From NCBI GenBank assembly GCA_003104975.1, contig PQAM01000006.1:1-64000 (forward strand): a stretch of DNA of 64,000 nt, read 5' to 3'. This stretch comes from Candidatus Methylomirabilota bacterium. Lineage in GTDB: Bacteria; Methylomirabilota; Methylomirabilia; Methylomirabilales; Methylomirabilaceae. The notes below the pieces were generated by a model. That model was given only the letters and a program-made list of their open reading frames with translations, was not told the origin of the DNA and did no database searches. Of this stretch, positions 41,317 to 50,237 are shown in pieces; position 1 is the stretch's first letter; every line of letters starts with the position of its first letter. A program made the translations under genes and the position numbers.

Positions 41317-43725
41317 ATGTCATCGGCTATCAAGCGTGCGGCGGTTCTGGGCGCGGGTGTCATGGGGAGCGGTATCGCTGCCCATCTGGCCAACGCGGGC
41401 ATCCCAACCTGCCTGCTCGATATCATCCCGCCTGAGCTGAACGAGGAAGATCGACGCAAGGGGCTCAGCACCGACAGCCCCGCATTCCGCAATCGCCTCG
41501 CGGCGAAAGGGCTTGAGGCCGCCCTTACGGTCTCCCCGCCCGCCTTTTTTTCAGCCACAGACGCCCGCCTGATCACAACCGGTAACATCGAGGATCATCT
41601 CGGATGGCTCTCCCAGGCCGACTGGATTGTCGAGGCGGCGCCGGAGCGGCTTGAGATCAAGCAGGCGCTCTTCGCCAAGGTGGAGGCCCATCGCAGGCCG
41701 GGAACGCTCACCAGCAGCAACACCTCGGGGATCCCCATCCGGCGATTGGCTGAGGGGCGATCTCCCGACTTTCAAAGGCACTTTCTCGGCACGCACTTCT
41801 TCAATCCCCCGCGGTATATGAAACTCCTGGAATTAATCCCCGGTCCGGATACCCTGCCCGATGTGATGCAGCGCGTAGCCGCGTTTGCGGAGCGGTCGCT
41901 CGGCAAGGGAATCGTCGTCGCAAAAGATACCCCCAACTTCATCGCCAACCGGATTGCCGCCTTCGGCTTTTTTACCGCCATGAGACTGATGATTGAGGGC
42001 GACTATTCAATCGAAGAGGTGGATCGGCTCACCGGACCGGCCGTCGGTCGCCCAAAGACCGCCACGTTTCGAACAGCCGATCTGGTCGGCCTCGATACCA
42101 TCGTTCAAATCGCCGCCAATATCGCAGGAGCTCTGATAAACCCGCAAGAGCGAGCGATTTATGCCGCCCCGCCGTTTTTGCTTGAGTTGGTCACACGGGG
42201 CTGGACCGGCGAGAAGGCCGGGCAGGGGTTCTACAAACGGGTCAAGGGGGCTGAAGGGAGCGAGATCCTCGTCCTCGACTATAAGACCATGGAGTACCGT
42301 TCAAGACAGCCGGTTCCGCTCCCCTCGCTCGACATGACCCAGGGCATCGAGGACCCCGCAGAACGAGTGCGAGCGCTTGCCTTTGCCGACGACCGGGCGG
42401 GGCGCTACGTGTGGCCGCTCCTGCGTGAGACCCTGCTCCACGCTGCAGACCGGATTCCCGAAATCGCCGATGACATCACCAGCGTGGACCATGCCATGAA
42501 ATGGGGCTTCGGCTGGGAGCTGGGACCGTTCGAACTCTGGAACGCGCTTGGCGTTGAGAAGGCGAGCGCCAGGATGGCGCAGGAGGGTAAGGCCCTTCCG
42601 CCACTGGTTACTACCCTGCTGCAGAGCGGCGCGCGCAGCTTCTACCGTCGCGAGACGGGACGGCAATACGTCTTCGACCTCGGTACGGCTAAAGAGATCG
42701 AAATCCCGGAACGACCCGGAATCATCCGCCTCCGGACGCTGCATGAGCGGGGGCAGGTGGTCGCGCACAATCCCGGTGCGTCGCTGCTCGACCTGGGCGA
42801 CGGGGTCGCCTGCCTGCAGTTTCACTCCAGGAACAATAGCGTCGGTCCCGATATCATCCGGATGATACGGACCAGTCTGCAGCAATGCGCTGAGCGATTT
42901 GACGCCCTTGTGATCGGGAACCAGGGACGACACTTCTGCGTCGGTGCGAACCTGATGGCTCTCCTGTTTGAAGCCCAGGAGGAGAACTGGGACGAGATCG
43001 AGCTGATGATACGAACCTTCCAGGACGCCAACATGGCGCTCAAACTCTTCGAAAAGCCGGTGGTGGCGGCCCCGTTTTCCATGACCCTTGGCGGCGGCTG
43101 CGAGATCTGTCTTCACGCTGCAAAGATTCGCGCGGCGGCCGACACCTATATGGGCCTTGTGGAGGTCGGGGTCGGGTTGATCCCGGCCGCCGGCGGCTGT
43201 AAGGAGCTGCTGCTGCGCAGTCTCGAAGGGATCCCAGAGGGGGCGGAGGTCGATCTCCTTCCGTTCTTTCGGCATGCCTTCGAGACGGTCGCCCTTGCGA
43301 AGGTGTCAACCAGCGCGAAGGACGCCCAGCGGCTTGGCTACCTGAGGCGAAGCGACAGTTTTTCGATGAATCAGGATCGCCTGCTGCACGAGGCCAAACA
43401 GGTGGCCCTCGGGATGGTTGCCGAAGGATCTGCTCCACCCCGGTCAAGAGAGGACATTAAGGTTCTGGGGACCCGCGCCATGGCCGCCGCCCGTACGCAG
43501 TTGTATAATATGAAGTGTGGTGGGTACATCAGCGATCACGACGAACTGATTGCCAGGAAGCTGGCCGGCATCTTAGCCGGCGGCGAGGTGGCACCCGGAA
43601 CCCTGGTCAGTGAAGCATATCTGCTGGATTTGGAGCGGGAGGCATTCCTCGGCCTGTGCGGCGAACGCAAGTCGCAGGCGCGTATGGAGCATATGCTGAA
43701 AACGGGTAAACCGCTTAGAAACTAG
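41317..43725 (+). CDS. fadN: 3-hydroxyacyl-CoA dehydrogenase/enoyl-CoA hydratase (FadN-like)
   Basis: 802 residues from ATG 41317 (RBS GGAGATCGA). The N-terminal NAD site is AAVLGAGVMGSGIAAHLANA; SSNTSGIPIRRLAEG, FLGTHFFNPPRYMKLLELIP and KDTPNFIANRIAAFGFF are typical of 3-hydroxyacyl-CoA dehydrogenase. The enoyl-CoA hydratase domain is C-terminal (GNQGRHFCVGANLMALL, PFSMTLGGGCEICLHAAKIR). That domain order, dehydrogenase first, is FadN rather than FadB. The gene order fadN-fadA-fadE matches the B. subtilis fadNAE operon. It carries out two middle steps of beta-oxidation. The stop codon lies in a G-rich repeat. Confidence 0.92.
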   Translation: MSSAIKRAAVLGAGVMGSGIAAHLANAGIPTCLLDIIPPELNEEDRRKGLSTDSPAFRNRLAAKGLEAALTVSPPAFFSATDARLITTGNIEDHLGWLSQADWIVEAAPERLEIKQALFAKVEAHRRPGTLTSSNTSGIPIRRLAEGRSPDFQRHFLGTHFFNPPRYMKLLELIPGPDTLPDVMQRVAAFAERSLGKGIVVAKDTPNFIANRIAAFGFFTAMRLMIEGDYSIEEVDRLTGPAVGRPKTATFRTADLVGLDTIVQIAANIAGALINPQERAIYAAPPFLLELVTRGWTGEKAGQGFYKRVKGAEGSEILVLDYKTMEYRSRQPVPLPSLDMTQGIEDPAERVRALAFADDRAGRYVWPLLRETLLHAADRIPEIADDITSVDHAMKWGFGWELGPFELWNALGVEKASARMAQEGKALPPLVTTLLQSGARSFYRRETGRQYVFDLGTAKEIEIPERPGIIRLRTLHERGQVVAHNPGASLLDLGDGVACLQFHSRNNSVGPDIIRMIRTSLQQCAERFDALVIGNQGRHFCVGANLMALLFEAQEENWDEIELMIRTFQDANMALKLFEKPVVAAPFSMTLGGGCEICLHAAKIRAAADTYMGLVEVGVGLIPAAGGCKELLLRSLEGIPEGAEVDLLPFFRHAFETVALAKVSTSAKDAQRLGYLRRSDSFSMNQDRLLHEAKQVALGMVAEGSAPPRSREDIKVLGTRAMAAARTQLYNMKCGGYISDHDELIARKLAGILAGGEVAPGTLVSEAYLLDLEREAFLGLCGERKSQARMEHMLKTGKPLRN

Positions 43726-43816
43726 GGGATAGGGTATAGGGGTTAGGGTATAGGGTAAAAGCAAAATCTCCAATTCGTGAATCTTAAACCCTGTACCCTA
43801 GACCCTAAACCCTAGC
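43723..43816. repeat. G-rich repeat pair between fadN and fadA
   Basis: The G-arm (43723-43760: TAGGGGATAGGGTATAGGGG and on) and C-arm (43786-43816: AAACCCTGTACCCTAGACCC and on) are inverted complements that could fold together. The G-arm contains the fadN stop. Confidence 0.8.
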
Positions 43817-43831
43817 CTTTGGAGTGACCAA

Positions 43832-45016
43832 ATGAGAGAGGCAGTGATTGTGGCGGCAGCGAGGACGGCGGTAGGCAAGGCGCCTCGCGGGACGCTCTGC
43901 GCCACACCACCGACAGTGATGGCAGCCGCCGTCGTCGCAGACCTGCTGAAGCGGACGCCCACCCTGGCGCCCGATGAGGTCGAGGACGTCATCCTGGGCT
44001 GTGCCTTTCCGGAGGCAGAACAGGGAATGAATATGGCCAGGGTTGCGGCGCTGCGGGCGGGACTCCCGCACACGGTCCCGGGACAGACGGTCAATCGCTT
44101 CTGCTCTTCCGGGCTCCAGACGATCGCGACCGCGGCTGAGCGGATTATGGCCGGCTTTGCCGAGGTCATCATCGCCGGCGGGGCCGAGAGCATGAGCCTG
44201 GTGCCCATGAGCGGAAACACGTATGCGCCCGATCCTCAGCTCGCCGAACACTATCCTGCCGTCTACATCTCCATGGGCAACAGCGCTGAACACCTGGCTC
44301 AAACGTATTGCGTGAGTCGGGAGGAACAGGACAGCTTTGCGCTTCACAGTCACCTCAAGGCGGCAGCCGCCATTCGAGCTGGACGATTCAAGGACGAAAT
44401 CGTTCCGCTCAGCATCCACAAGACGACATTTCTCGGAGAGGATTCGCCGCGCGTCGTTACCAACAAGATCATCTTTGACACTGATGAGGGGGTTCGATTC
44501 GATACCTCCGCCGAGGCGCTGGCCAGACTTCCATCGGTGTTCCACCGGAGCGGTACAGTAACCGCCGGCAATTCGTCGCAGACCAGCGACGGGGCGGCCG
44601 CGGTGTTAGTGATGTCGGGAGAAAAAGCACAACGATTAGGCCTGAAACCGCTTGCTCGTTTCTGTGCATTCGCCGTTGCGGGCGTCCCGCCGGAGCTGAT
44701 GGGAGTAGGACCGGTCGATGCGATCCCAAAGGCGCTCCGACTTGCAGGGCTCACCCTGGACCAGATCGACCTGATCGAGTTGAACGAGGCGTTTGCTGCG
44801 CAGGCGCTGGCCGTCATTTGCGAGGCGAAGCTGCAGACGGAGCGGGTAAACGTCAACGGCGGCGCCATTGCGCTGGGTCACCCCCTCGGCTGTACCGGCG
44901 CAAAGCTGACCGCGACATTGCTGTACGAGATGCAGCGACGAAGCGTTCGCTACGGAATGGTCACGATGTGCATCGGCGGAGGAATGGGCGCTGCCGGCAT
45001 TTTCGAGCGGGTGTAG
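43832..45016 (+). CDS. fadA: Acetyl-CoA acyltransferase (3-ketoacyl-CoA thiolase)
   Basis: 394 residues from ATG 43832 (RBS GGAGTGACCAA). The thiolase motifs are complete: the nucleophile [20 protein letters not shown] (about C91), [17 protein letters not shown] with the catalytic His, and the second Cys in [17 protein letters not shown]. It cleaves 3-ketoacyl-CoA to acetyl-CoA and a shortened acyl-CoA. It is between fadN and fadE. Its TAG stop comes from a GTGTAGGG repeat unit. Confidence 0.95.
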   Translation: MREAVIVAAARTAVGKAPRGTLCATPPTVMAAAVVADLLKRTPTLAPDEVEDVILGCAFPEAEQGMNMARVAALRAGLPHTVPGQTVNRFCSSGLQTIATAAERIMAGFAEVIIAGGAESMSLVPMSGNTYAPDPQLAEHYPAVYISMGNSAEHLAQTYCVSREEQDSFALHSHLKAAAAIRAGRFKDEIVPLSIHKTTFLGEDSPRVVTNKIIFDTDEGVRFDTSAEALARLPSVFHRSGTVTAGNSSQTSDGAAAVLVMSGEKAQRLGLKPLARFCAFAVAGVPPELMGVGPVDAIPKALRLAGLTLDQIDLIELNEAFAAQALAVICEAKLQTERVNVNGGAIALGHPLGCTGAKLTATLLYEMQRRSVRYGMVTMCIGGGMGAAGIFERV

Positions 45017-45110
45017 GGTGTTGGGTGTAGGGTGTAGAACCGGTCGGAGGCTCTGAGAAATGCGCTATACGCCAAAAGGCGTATTGACAGCAGCGGGCTA
45101 AGGGTATAGG
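45010..45110. repeat. G-rich repeats downstream of fadA
   Basis: 45010-45038 (GGTGTAGGGTGTTGGGTGTA and on) and a shorter unit at 45098-45110 (CTAAGGGTATAGG). The stop of fadA lies in the first. Between them is an imperfect hairpin CGCCAAAAGGCG (45070-45081). Confidence 0.65.
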
Positions 45111-45171
45111 AAACGCTGCACAATCCTCTATTCACCACGCGCTCGATACCTTGGTCTTACGAGAGAGCTAC

Positions 45172-46962
45172 ATGACGATGGCAAACGATGAGTTCGTTCC
45201 AGGCGGGAGCTTCCTCCTTCGGGAGATATCGGCGTCGGAGGTCTTCACACCTGAAGATCTGAGCGAGGAGCAGCAGATGATGCGAAAGCTGACTCGCGAG
45301 TTCATTGAAGCCGAGGTCACGCCCCATGTCGAGCAGCTTGAGCATCAGGACTGGGATCTGACGCGCACCCTCATCAGGAAGGCCGGCGAGTTGGGGCTGT
45401 TGTCGGTAGACATCCCGGCCCGGTATGGCGGCCTGGAACTGGATATCCCGACCTCCACGGTCATTGCCGAAGCGATGATTCAGGGCGGCTCGTTCGCCAT
45501 CTCGCTGTTGGATCACACCGGGATCGGATCGCTCCCGATTGCCTGGTTCGGCAACACGGAACAGAAGGCGCGTTATCTGCCCCTCCTCGCCGCCGGGGCC
45601 AAAATCGGCTCCTACGCGCTCACCGAACCGGGCTCCGGCTCCGATGCCCTCAGCGCCAGAACCAAGGCGGTCCTCTCGCCTGACGGGCAGCTCTACATCT
45701 TGAATGGAACCAAGCAGTTCATCACCAACGCTGCCTTTGCCGATCTCTATATCACCTACGCCAAGGTGGACGGCGACAAGTTTACCGCGTTTATCATCGA
45801 CAAAGAGACCCCCGGCGTGACCTTGGGATCGGAAGAAGAAAAGATGGGGATCAAGGGCACCTCCACACGAAGCGTGATCCTTGAGAACGCCAAGGTCCCG
45901 GTAGAGAACCTCCTCTATGAGATCGGCAGGGGTCACAAGGTCGCCTTCGACCTCTTGAACATCGGTCGATTTAAACTGGGGGCCGGCTGTGTCGGTCTCT
46001 GCAAACTGGCGCTGCGCGAAGCGATCAGGTACGCGAAGCAGCGAATCCAGTTCGGTCAGCCGATCGCTTCGTTCGGCCTGATCCAGAAAAAGCTGGCCGA
46101 GATGGCGATTCGGACCTATGTCGCCGAGTCGATGGTCTATCGGACGGCCGGCCTGATTGAACGACGTGTATCACGCATCGACCGGCAGGATGAACGAGCA
46201 GGGCTTGAAACCGCCAAGGGGGTCGAGGAGTATGCCGTTGAGTGCTCAATCAACAAGATCTATGCCTCTGAGGCCCTCGACTACGTAGCCGACGAGACCG
46301 TCCAGATCTTCGGCGGCTACGGCTATATCGCCGACTTTCCGGCCGAGCGGATCTATCGGGACGCCCGAATCAATCGGCTGTTCGAGGGGACCAACGAGAT
46401 CAACCGGCTGTTGATTCCGACAACACTCTTTCGGCGGGCACTGCAGGGGCGGCTGCCGCTTTTCGCCGCAACCCAGAAACTGCTCGCTGATCTGCTTGCC
46501 TATAGCAGCAGCCAGGAAGCGACCGATGAGGGTCTGCTCGGCGAGCAGACCCGGCTGCTGCGGTCGGCAAAGAAGATCGCGTTGATGGTTTCGGGAGTCG
46601 CCGTGCAGCGGTATCGCGAGCGACTTCAGGACGAGCAGGAGATCCTCGGAATATTGAGCGACATGGTGATAGAACTATTTGCCATGGAAAGCGCGCTGCT
46701 TCGAGCGCTCAAATCTGCGCGGCGGGATAGCGAGAGCGTCGCCGTCTCGAAATCCGACATGGTCACGGTCTACGCCAACGATGCCTTCCTCCGGATCGAA
46801 CTCCTGGCCAAGGAGGGCCTGGCCGCGATGGAGGAAGGGGATGCCCTCTGGACGCAACTCAGCGCCCTCAAGAAGTTGACCCGCTACATACCGATCAACA
46901 CCACCCGCCTACGGCGGGCGATCGCTCAACGTATGATCGACGCCGAGGACTATCAGGCCTGA
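45172..46962 (+). CDS. fadE: Acyl-CoA dehydrogenase (FadE-like)
   Basis: 596 residues from ATG 45172 (ATG 45178 also possible). Acyl-CoA dehydrogenase features: TREFIEAEVTPHVEQLE, GSYALTEPGSGSDALSARTK (FAD/substrate region), LNGTKQFITNAAFADLYI, FGQPIASFGLIQKKLAEMAI and QIFGGYGYIADFPAERIYRD with FEGTNEINRLLI. About 170 extra C-terminal helical residues are typical of the FadE/VLCAD-like group in the fadNAE operon. It catalyses the first step of beta-oxidation, passing electrons to an ETF that is not in this window. Confidence 0.93.
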   Translation: MTMANDEFVPGGSFLLREISASEVFTPEDLSEEQQMMRKLTREFIEAEVTPHVEQLEHQDWDLTRTLIRKAGELGLLSVDIPARYGGLELDIPTSTVIAEAMIQGGSFAISLLDHTGIGSLPIAWFGNTEQKARYLPLLAAGAKIGSYALTEPGSGSDALSARTKAVLSPDGQLYILNGTKQFITNAAFADLYITYAKVDGDKFTAFIIDKETPGVTLGSEEEKMGIKGTSTRSVILENAKVPVENLLYEIGRGHKVAFDLLNIGRFKLGAGCVGLCKLALREAIRYAKQRIQFGQPIASFGLIQKKLAEMAIRTYVAESMVYRTAGLIERRVSRIDRQDERAGLETAKGVEEYAVECSINKIYASEALDYVADETVQIFGGYGYIADFPAERIYRDARINRLFEGTNEINRLLIPTTLFRRALQGRLPLFAATQKLLADLLAYSSSQEATDEGLLGEQTRLLRSAKKIALMVSGVAVQRYRERLQDEQEILGILSDMVIELFAMESALLRALKSARRDSESVAVSKSDMVTVYANDAFLRIELLAKEGLAAMEEGDALWTQLSALKKLTRYIPINTTRLRRAIAQRMIDAEDYQA

Positions 46963-47010
46963 CAGCGCCAGTAGCGAACACAGGCCATGATCCACAAAGT
47001 CCCCTCAGGC

Positions 47011-47107
47011 GTCATTGCGAGCGACCAGCGGGAGCGTGGCAATCTCATCGTGTTTGAATGTGCGAAGAACGGTGAGATTGCTTCGTCGCAGCGCTCCTCG
47101 CAATGAC
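47011..47107. repeat. GTCATTGCGAG-type inverted repeat
   Basis: Starts GTCATTGCGAGCGACCAGCG and ends GCGCTCCTCGCAATGAC; similar to 34711-34800. It lies between the convergent fadE and moaE genes and may act as a bidirectional transcript end. Confidence 0.8.
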
Positions 47108-47114
47108 CGATGGT

Positions 47115-47537
47115 TCAGTGGTGCGTACAGCCGCCTGGGCCCACCCACTCTTCGCCGTCCGTCCAGACCTCCTTCTTCCAGATCGGGACCATCTCTTTCA
47201 GGCGATCGATCGCATAGGCGCAGGCGGCAAGCGCCTCGCGGCGGTGGGGCGCGGATACGGCGATGACGACGCTCGCCTCACCGATCTGTAGACGGCCGAT
47301 CCGATGTGTCATGGCGATTTCGTCCACCTTCCACTTCAGGCGGATCTCCTCGGCGATCTTCCGCATTTTGGGAATCGCCATTTCCTGGTATGCTTCGTAC
47401 TCCAGGTAACGAACCTGTCGGCCGCGCGTCTGTTCCCGCACCACGCCTAAGAAGGTCGCAACGGCGCCGGAGCTTGATCGTTTCACGGCAGCGACAAGAG
47501 GCTCCAGCGAAAGCGGTTGATCGGTGATTTCAAACAC
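47115..47537 (-). CDS. moaE: Molybdopterin synthase catalytic subunit
   Basis: 140 residues from GTG 47537 (GGGGGGAGCG before it). It has GAVATFLGVVREQTRGRQVR, LEYEAYQEMAIPKMRKIAEE, MTHRIGRLQIGEASVVIAVS and CAYAIDRLKEMVPIWKKEVW, which contain the conserved substrate and active-site Lys residues. It converts precursor Z to molybdopterin with sulfur from MoaD. The start overlaps the moaD end by 8 bases in another frame. Confidence 0.92.
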   Translation of the reverse strand: MFEITDQPLSLEPLVAAVKRSSSGAVATFLGVVREQTRGRQVRYLEYEAYQEMAIPKMRKIAEEIRLKWKVDEIAMTHRIGRLQIGEASVVIAVSAPHRREALAACAYAIDRLKEMVPIWKKEVWTDGEEWVGPGGCTHH

Positions 47538-47784
47538 CGCTCCCCCCGCTCACAGGTGGAATAAACGCGACCTCATCCCCTGCCGCCAACTGTGTCTCAA
47601 CTGATGCATATTCCCGATTGACAGAAAAGAGGACTGACCCGGCCAGCGATTGCAGTCGCGGAAACCGACTGGAGAGCTGCTGCACAAGGTGACCCAACGT
47701 ACTCCCCTCCGGTAGCTCCACTATCAGTTCGCCGGCGCCCACGATATCACGGACGGCGGCAAAACATCGCACTCGGATCTTCAT
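47530..47784 (-). CDS. moaD: Molybdopterin synthase sulfur carrier subunit (MoaD) with extra C-terminal residues
   Basis: 84 residues from ATG 47784 (RBS GGAGGACTTAGC). The ubiquitin-like fold is MKIRVRCFAAVRDIVGAGEL, LPEGSTLGHLVQQLSSRFP and AAGDEVAFIPPVSGG. MoaD normally ends in the Gly-Gly that receives the thiocarboxylate, but here the frame continues with SGV before TGA. The GG codons lie in a run of six G. The extension would have to be removed for activity, or the annotated frame differs in the cell (see findings). Its start overlaps the stop of the upstream hypothetical gene. Confidence 0.85.
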   Translation of the reverse strand: MKIRVRCFAAVRDIVGAGELIVELPEGSTLGHLVQQLSSRFPRLQSLAGSVLFSVNREYASVETQLAAGDEVAFIPPVSGGSGV

Positions 47785-48155
47785 GCTAAGTCCTCCGCCA
47801 CTCGGTAGCACCGCTCCACATCGGTATGATGCCACGCCCCCACGGCTTCTCTCTGGATAATGAGGGACTGGTGGGCGAGATGGGCGCGCTGACGAAGCAC
47901 CCCGATGTCGCCAACCAGCTTGGCATGCATAGATCGAAGCTTGCTCGCCGCCTCAACCGAATTTCCACCCTGCCGAAGACGACGCTCGACCTCATCAAGG
48001 GCCGTCCACGCCTGCCTAAGGGCTGCCAATGCCTCATCCAATCGCACCCCGGCCCGGCCCAGCACACTCGATTTCTCCTGTACGATTTGGGTCTCAACCG
48101 CGCGTAAGGCGTCCCCTTTTCGACGCACTCCCACCACTCTTCTCAACTCATCCAT
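47781..48155 (-). CDS. Hypothetical coiled-coil protein upstream of moaD
   Basis: 124 residues from ATG 48155 (ATG 48176 possible). It is charged and nearly all helical (DALRAVETQIVQEKSSVLGR, LDEALAALRQAWTALDEVER, EAASKLRSMHAKLVGDIGVL), similar in appearance to FliJ-like coiled coils, without cysteine pairs or membrane segments. It ends with HHTDVERCYRVAEDLA. Its stop overlaps the moaD start (ATGA), so it is the first gene of this operon. No function recognised. Confidence 0.5.
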   Translation of the reverse strand: MDELRRVVGVRRKGDALRAVETQIVQEKSSVLGRAGVRLDEALAALRQAWTALDEVERRLRQGGNSVEAASKLRSMHAKLVGDIGVLRQRAHLAHQSLIIQREAVGAWHHTDVERCYRVAEDLA

Positions 48156-48213
48156 ACCGCACCGCCATATGTCCAATAGGTACCTTGTATATCATTGAGT
48201 TATGCTACATCAG

Positions 48214-48230
48214 GTTATGTACTGCATAAC
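48214..48230. promoter_or_regulatory. Palindrome upstream of the moaD/moaE operon
   Basis: GTTATG and CATAAC flank TACTG, 59 bases upstream of the hypothetical-moaD-moaE start; another GTTATG occurs at 48199-48204. It looks like the binding site of a dimeric regulator. Its arms resemble the TATAAC half-sites of ModE boxes, but spacing differs from the ModE consensus, so the assignment is open. The surrounding 259-base gap is AT-rich and contains no gene. Confidence 0.4.
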
Positions 48231-48414
48231 GTATTTTACCGCATCTCTACGCCTGTTACATACTATGATCGCCCCGCACTTGTCAACCTCGGATGACTCC
48301 AAGCCAGCCTATAGCAACAAAAGAACTTCCAACTTGACCCTGGTCTCTCCTTATGCTAAAAAATAAAAAAAGGCCACGCTCCGGGGACCTACTGTGTGAG
48401 GAGGGTTGTGAAGG

Positions 48415-50187
48415 GTGACACCAAAACAGCCAAGGACCATCGCGAAATCGTCTCCTGAGGCGATAGGTATGAAGATCCTGGCTGGATCAAATAAGGAGAA
48501 GACACTCGCCTTAGCGCAGCTCACAGAGGATCTTCTTGATGAGTTAGGTTATACCGAGTTTCATTCGACACTGTCCCCCGCTCGTCTCGCCGTTGATCTG
48601 AGGGCTCGCCACCGTTCCGCCGGTCAACGCCTGCACTGTCACGGGTGTACGATCGCTCACGAAATTCGTCCGCGGGAACTGCAAGAGGTCCATAAACGCT
48701 ACTTATTAGCGCGACGCCGCGATAAGGAACTGAGCGGGATCTTTTTCTCATTCTCCGGCTTCCATCCAACCACCAAAAGCTGGTTTGCCCGATTGGACAG
48801 CTCCGAGAGGGGCGACTATCACCTGCTCGGGGTAGATAAGATCTGCGCCTTGCTTCGGCGCGCCAAGCTGGTCGCATCTCCGGATCAAATCATTCACTCA
48901 ATAGAAAGTCGAACCAGGGCGCAGCTTGAGGCGGGGCACCTGGCTTTTGCGGCGGGGAGATTCTACTGGATATTTCGAGTAGCAGCGAAGCGAGGCGCGG
49001 CATATGTGGTCCTCGATGCCTACGGTTCCCCGGTCTCCCTTCGCATTGCCGGTACCCTGAAGCGGCTGGACGGCTCCTTGAAGGGAAAGCACCTTCTGAA
49101 TCTGCAAGCCATGGAAAAGGTTCTCCTCGCCCTGGCGGAATCCGGACAGAAGGACATCGAGTTCCTGTCGCGGGAGACGAAAGAACCCCTGAATGATCTT
49201 CGGGAGGTGTTGCAGGAGCTTGTCGATGAAGGGTTCCTGGTCGCAGAGGCGGCCGGGCAGCCGCGATGGCGGTGTAATCGATATTCCATTAAACCGGAGT
49301 TTGATATCTTCCTCAGTCTCGCTCGCCTGTTTCTGGACAGTCCCCAGCGGTTTAAGTTTCTTCGCTCGAATTTTGCCGTCCAGACGCTGGTCGCCGGTCT
49401 GCGATCGTATGTGGAGGGGCGCTTCCGCCTGAAACTCTCCGAGGAAGAGCGGTCCTGGTTACCGCGATTTCTGGCGATCTCTCCTTCCGCCCTCGCATAT
49501 GCTCTCTTTTCATCCTCCGATGCGTTTATCGCAACGTCGGAGGAGTTGGAACACAGCCCGTTGCCCGCTCAGGAAAAAGAGCGACTCCGCGGCCAACACC
49601 TGAGCACGCTCTACTCCAACCTGCTGCTTCGGTATGCAACCGATGTCCAGGACAGCCGATTTGATGAGATGCTTCGCCATAAAGGGGTTCGAGGTCACCT
49701 CTATCGGATCACGGCAAAGGCCGCAAGCGCGGAGGAGCCGTTTTTTTTCCTGAAGGGAGAATCGTATCTAACGCTGGCCGTACCCTCTGTGACCGGGACC
49801 GCTGACCAGAAGGCATCCGGACCACAGGGCGCGATGAACGGCGACCTGCTGTTGAATAACGCGAAGGCGCTGATGCATATCCAGGAGTCCGACTACGCCA
49901 TCGAGTTATTCGACCGCGCCATCAAAGAGCTGAAAGATCCGGCCAAACTCCTGGAGGCGTGGTACTGCAAGGGGACCTGTCTGTCCAGCCAGAAACGCTA
50001 CGCCGCGGCGATCAGTTGTCTGAACGAAGCACTTCGATACGACAGCAATTACAAGGAGGCATGGCTTCACAAGGCCCTCTGTCTGAGGGGACTAGGTGAC
50101 GGCAGTGGAGCCGCTCATTGCGCCAAGCGAGCCCTTGAAATCGATCCGGCCTACGAAGACGCACGCGATTTCTTGAAGAGTACGTAA
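48415..50187 (+). CDS. Degenerate Mrr/RecB-like N-terminal domain with winged helix and TPR repeats
   Basis: 590 residues from GTG 48415 (GAGGAGGG upstream; ATG 48469 is an alternative). The first about 150 residues resemble restriction-endonuclease-like domains (LTEDLLDELGYTEFHSTLSP, LAVDLRARHRSAGQRL, GIFFSFSGFHPTTKSWF), yet the expected catalytic ExK strand reads LHCHGCTIAHEI, so activity is probably lost. A winged-helix-like section follows (LLALAESGQKDIEFLSRETK, LREVLQELVDEGFLVAEAAG). The C-terminus has three TPR units (LNNAKALMHIQESDYAIELF, EAWYCKGTCLSSQKRYAAAI, EAWLHKALCLRGLGDGSGAA). Function unknown. No toxin or methylase neighbour. Confidence 0.65.
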   Translation: MTPKQPRTIAKSSPEAIGMKILAGSNKEKTLALAQLTEDLLDELGYTEFHSTLSPARLAVDLRARHRSAGQRLHCHGCTIAHEIRPRELQEVHKRYLLARRRDKELSGIFFSFSGFHPTTKSWFARLDSSERGDYHLLGVDKICALLRRAKLVASPDQIIHSIESRTRAQLEAGHLAFAAGRFYWIFRVAAKRGAAYVVLDAYGSPVSLRIAGTLKRLDGSLKGKHLLNLQAMEKVLLALAESGQKDIEFLSRETKEPLNDLREVLQELVDEGFLVAEAAGQPRWRCNRYSIKPEFDIFLSLARLFLDSPQRFKFLRSNFAVQTLVAGLRSYVEGRFRLKLSEEERSWLPRFLAISPSALAYALFSSSDAFIATSEELEHSPLPAQEKERLRGQHLSTLYSNLLLRYATDVQDSRFDEMLRHKGVRGHLYRITAKAASAEEPFFFLKGESYLTLAVPSVTGTADQKASGPQGAMNGDLLLNNAKALMHIQESDYAIELFDRAIKELKDPAKLLEAWYCKGTCLSSQKRYAAAISCLNEALRYDSNYKEAWLHKALCLRGLGDGSGAAHCAKRALEIDPAYEDARDFLKST

Positions 50188-50237
50188 GCACCCCACACCG
50201 GAATCCATCATGCCGACAGAGCCCACAAGGAGACAAC

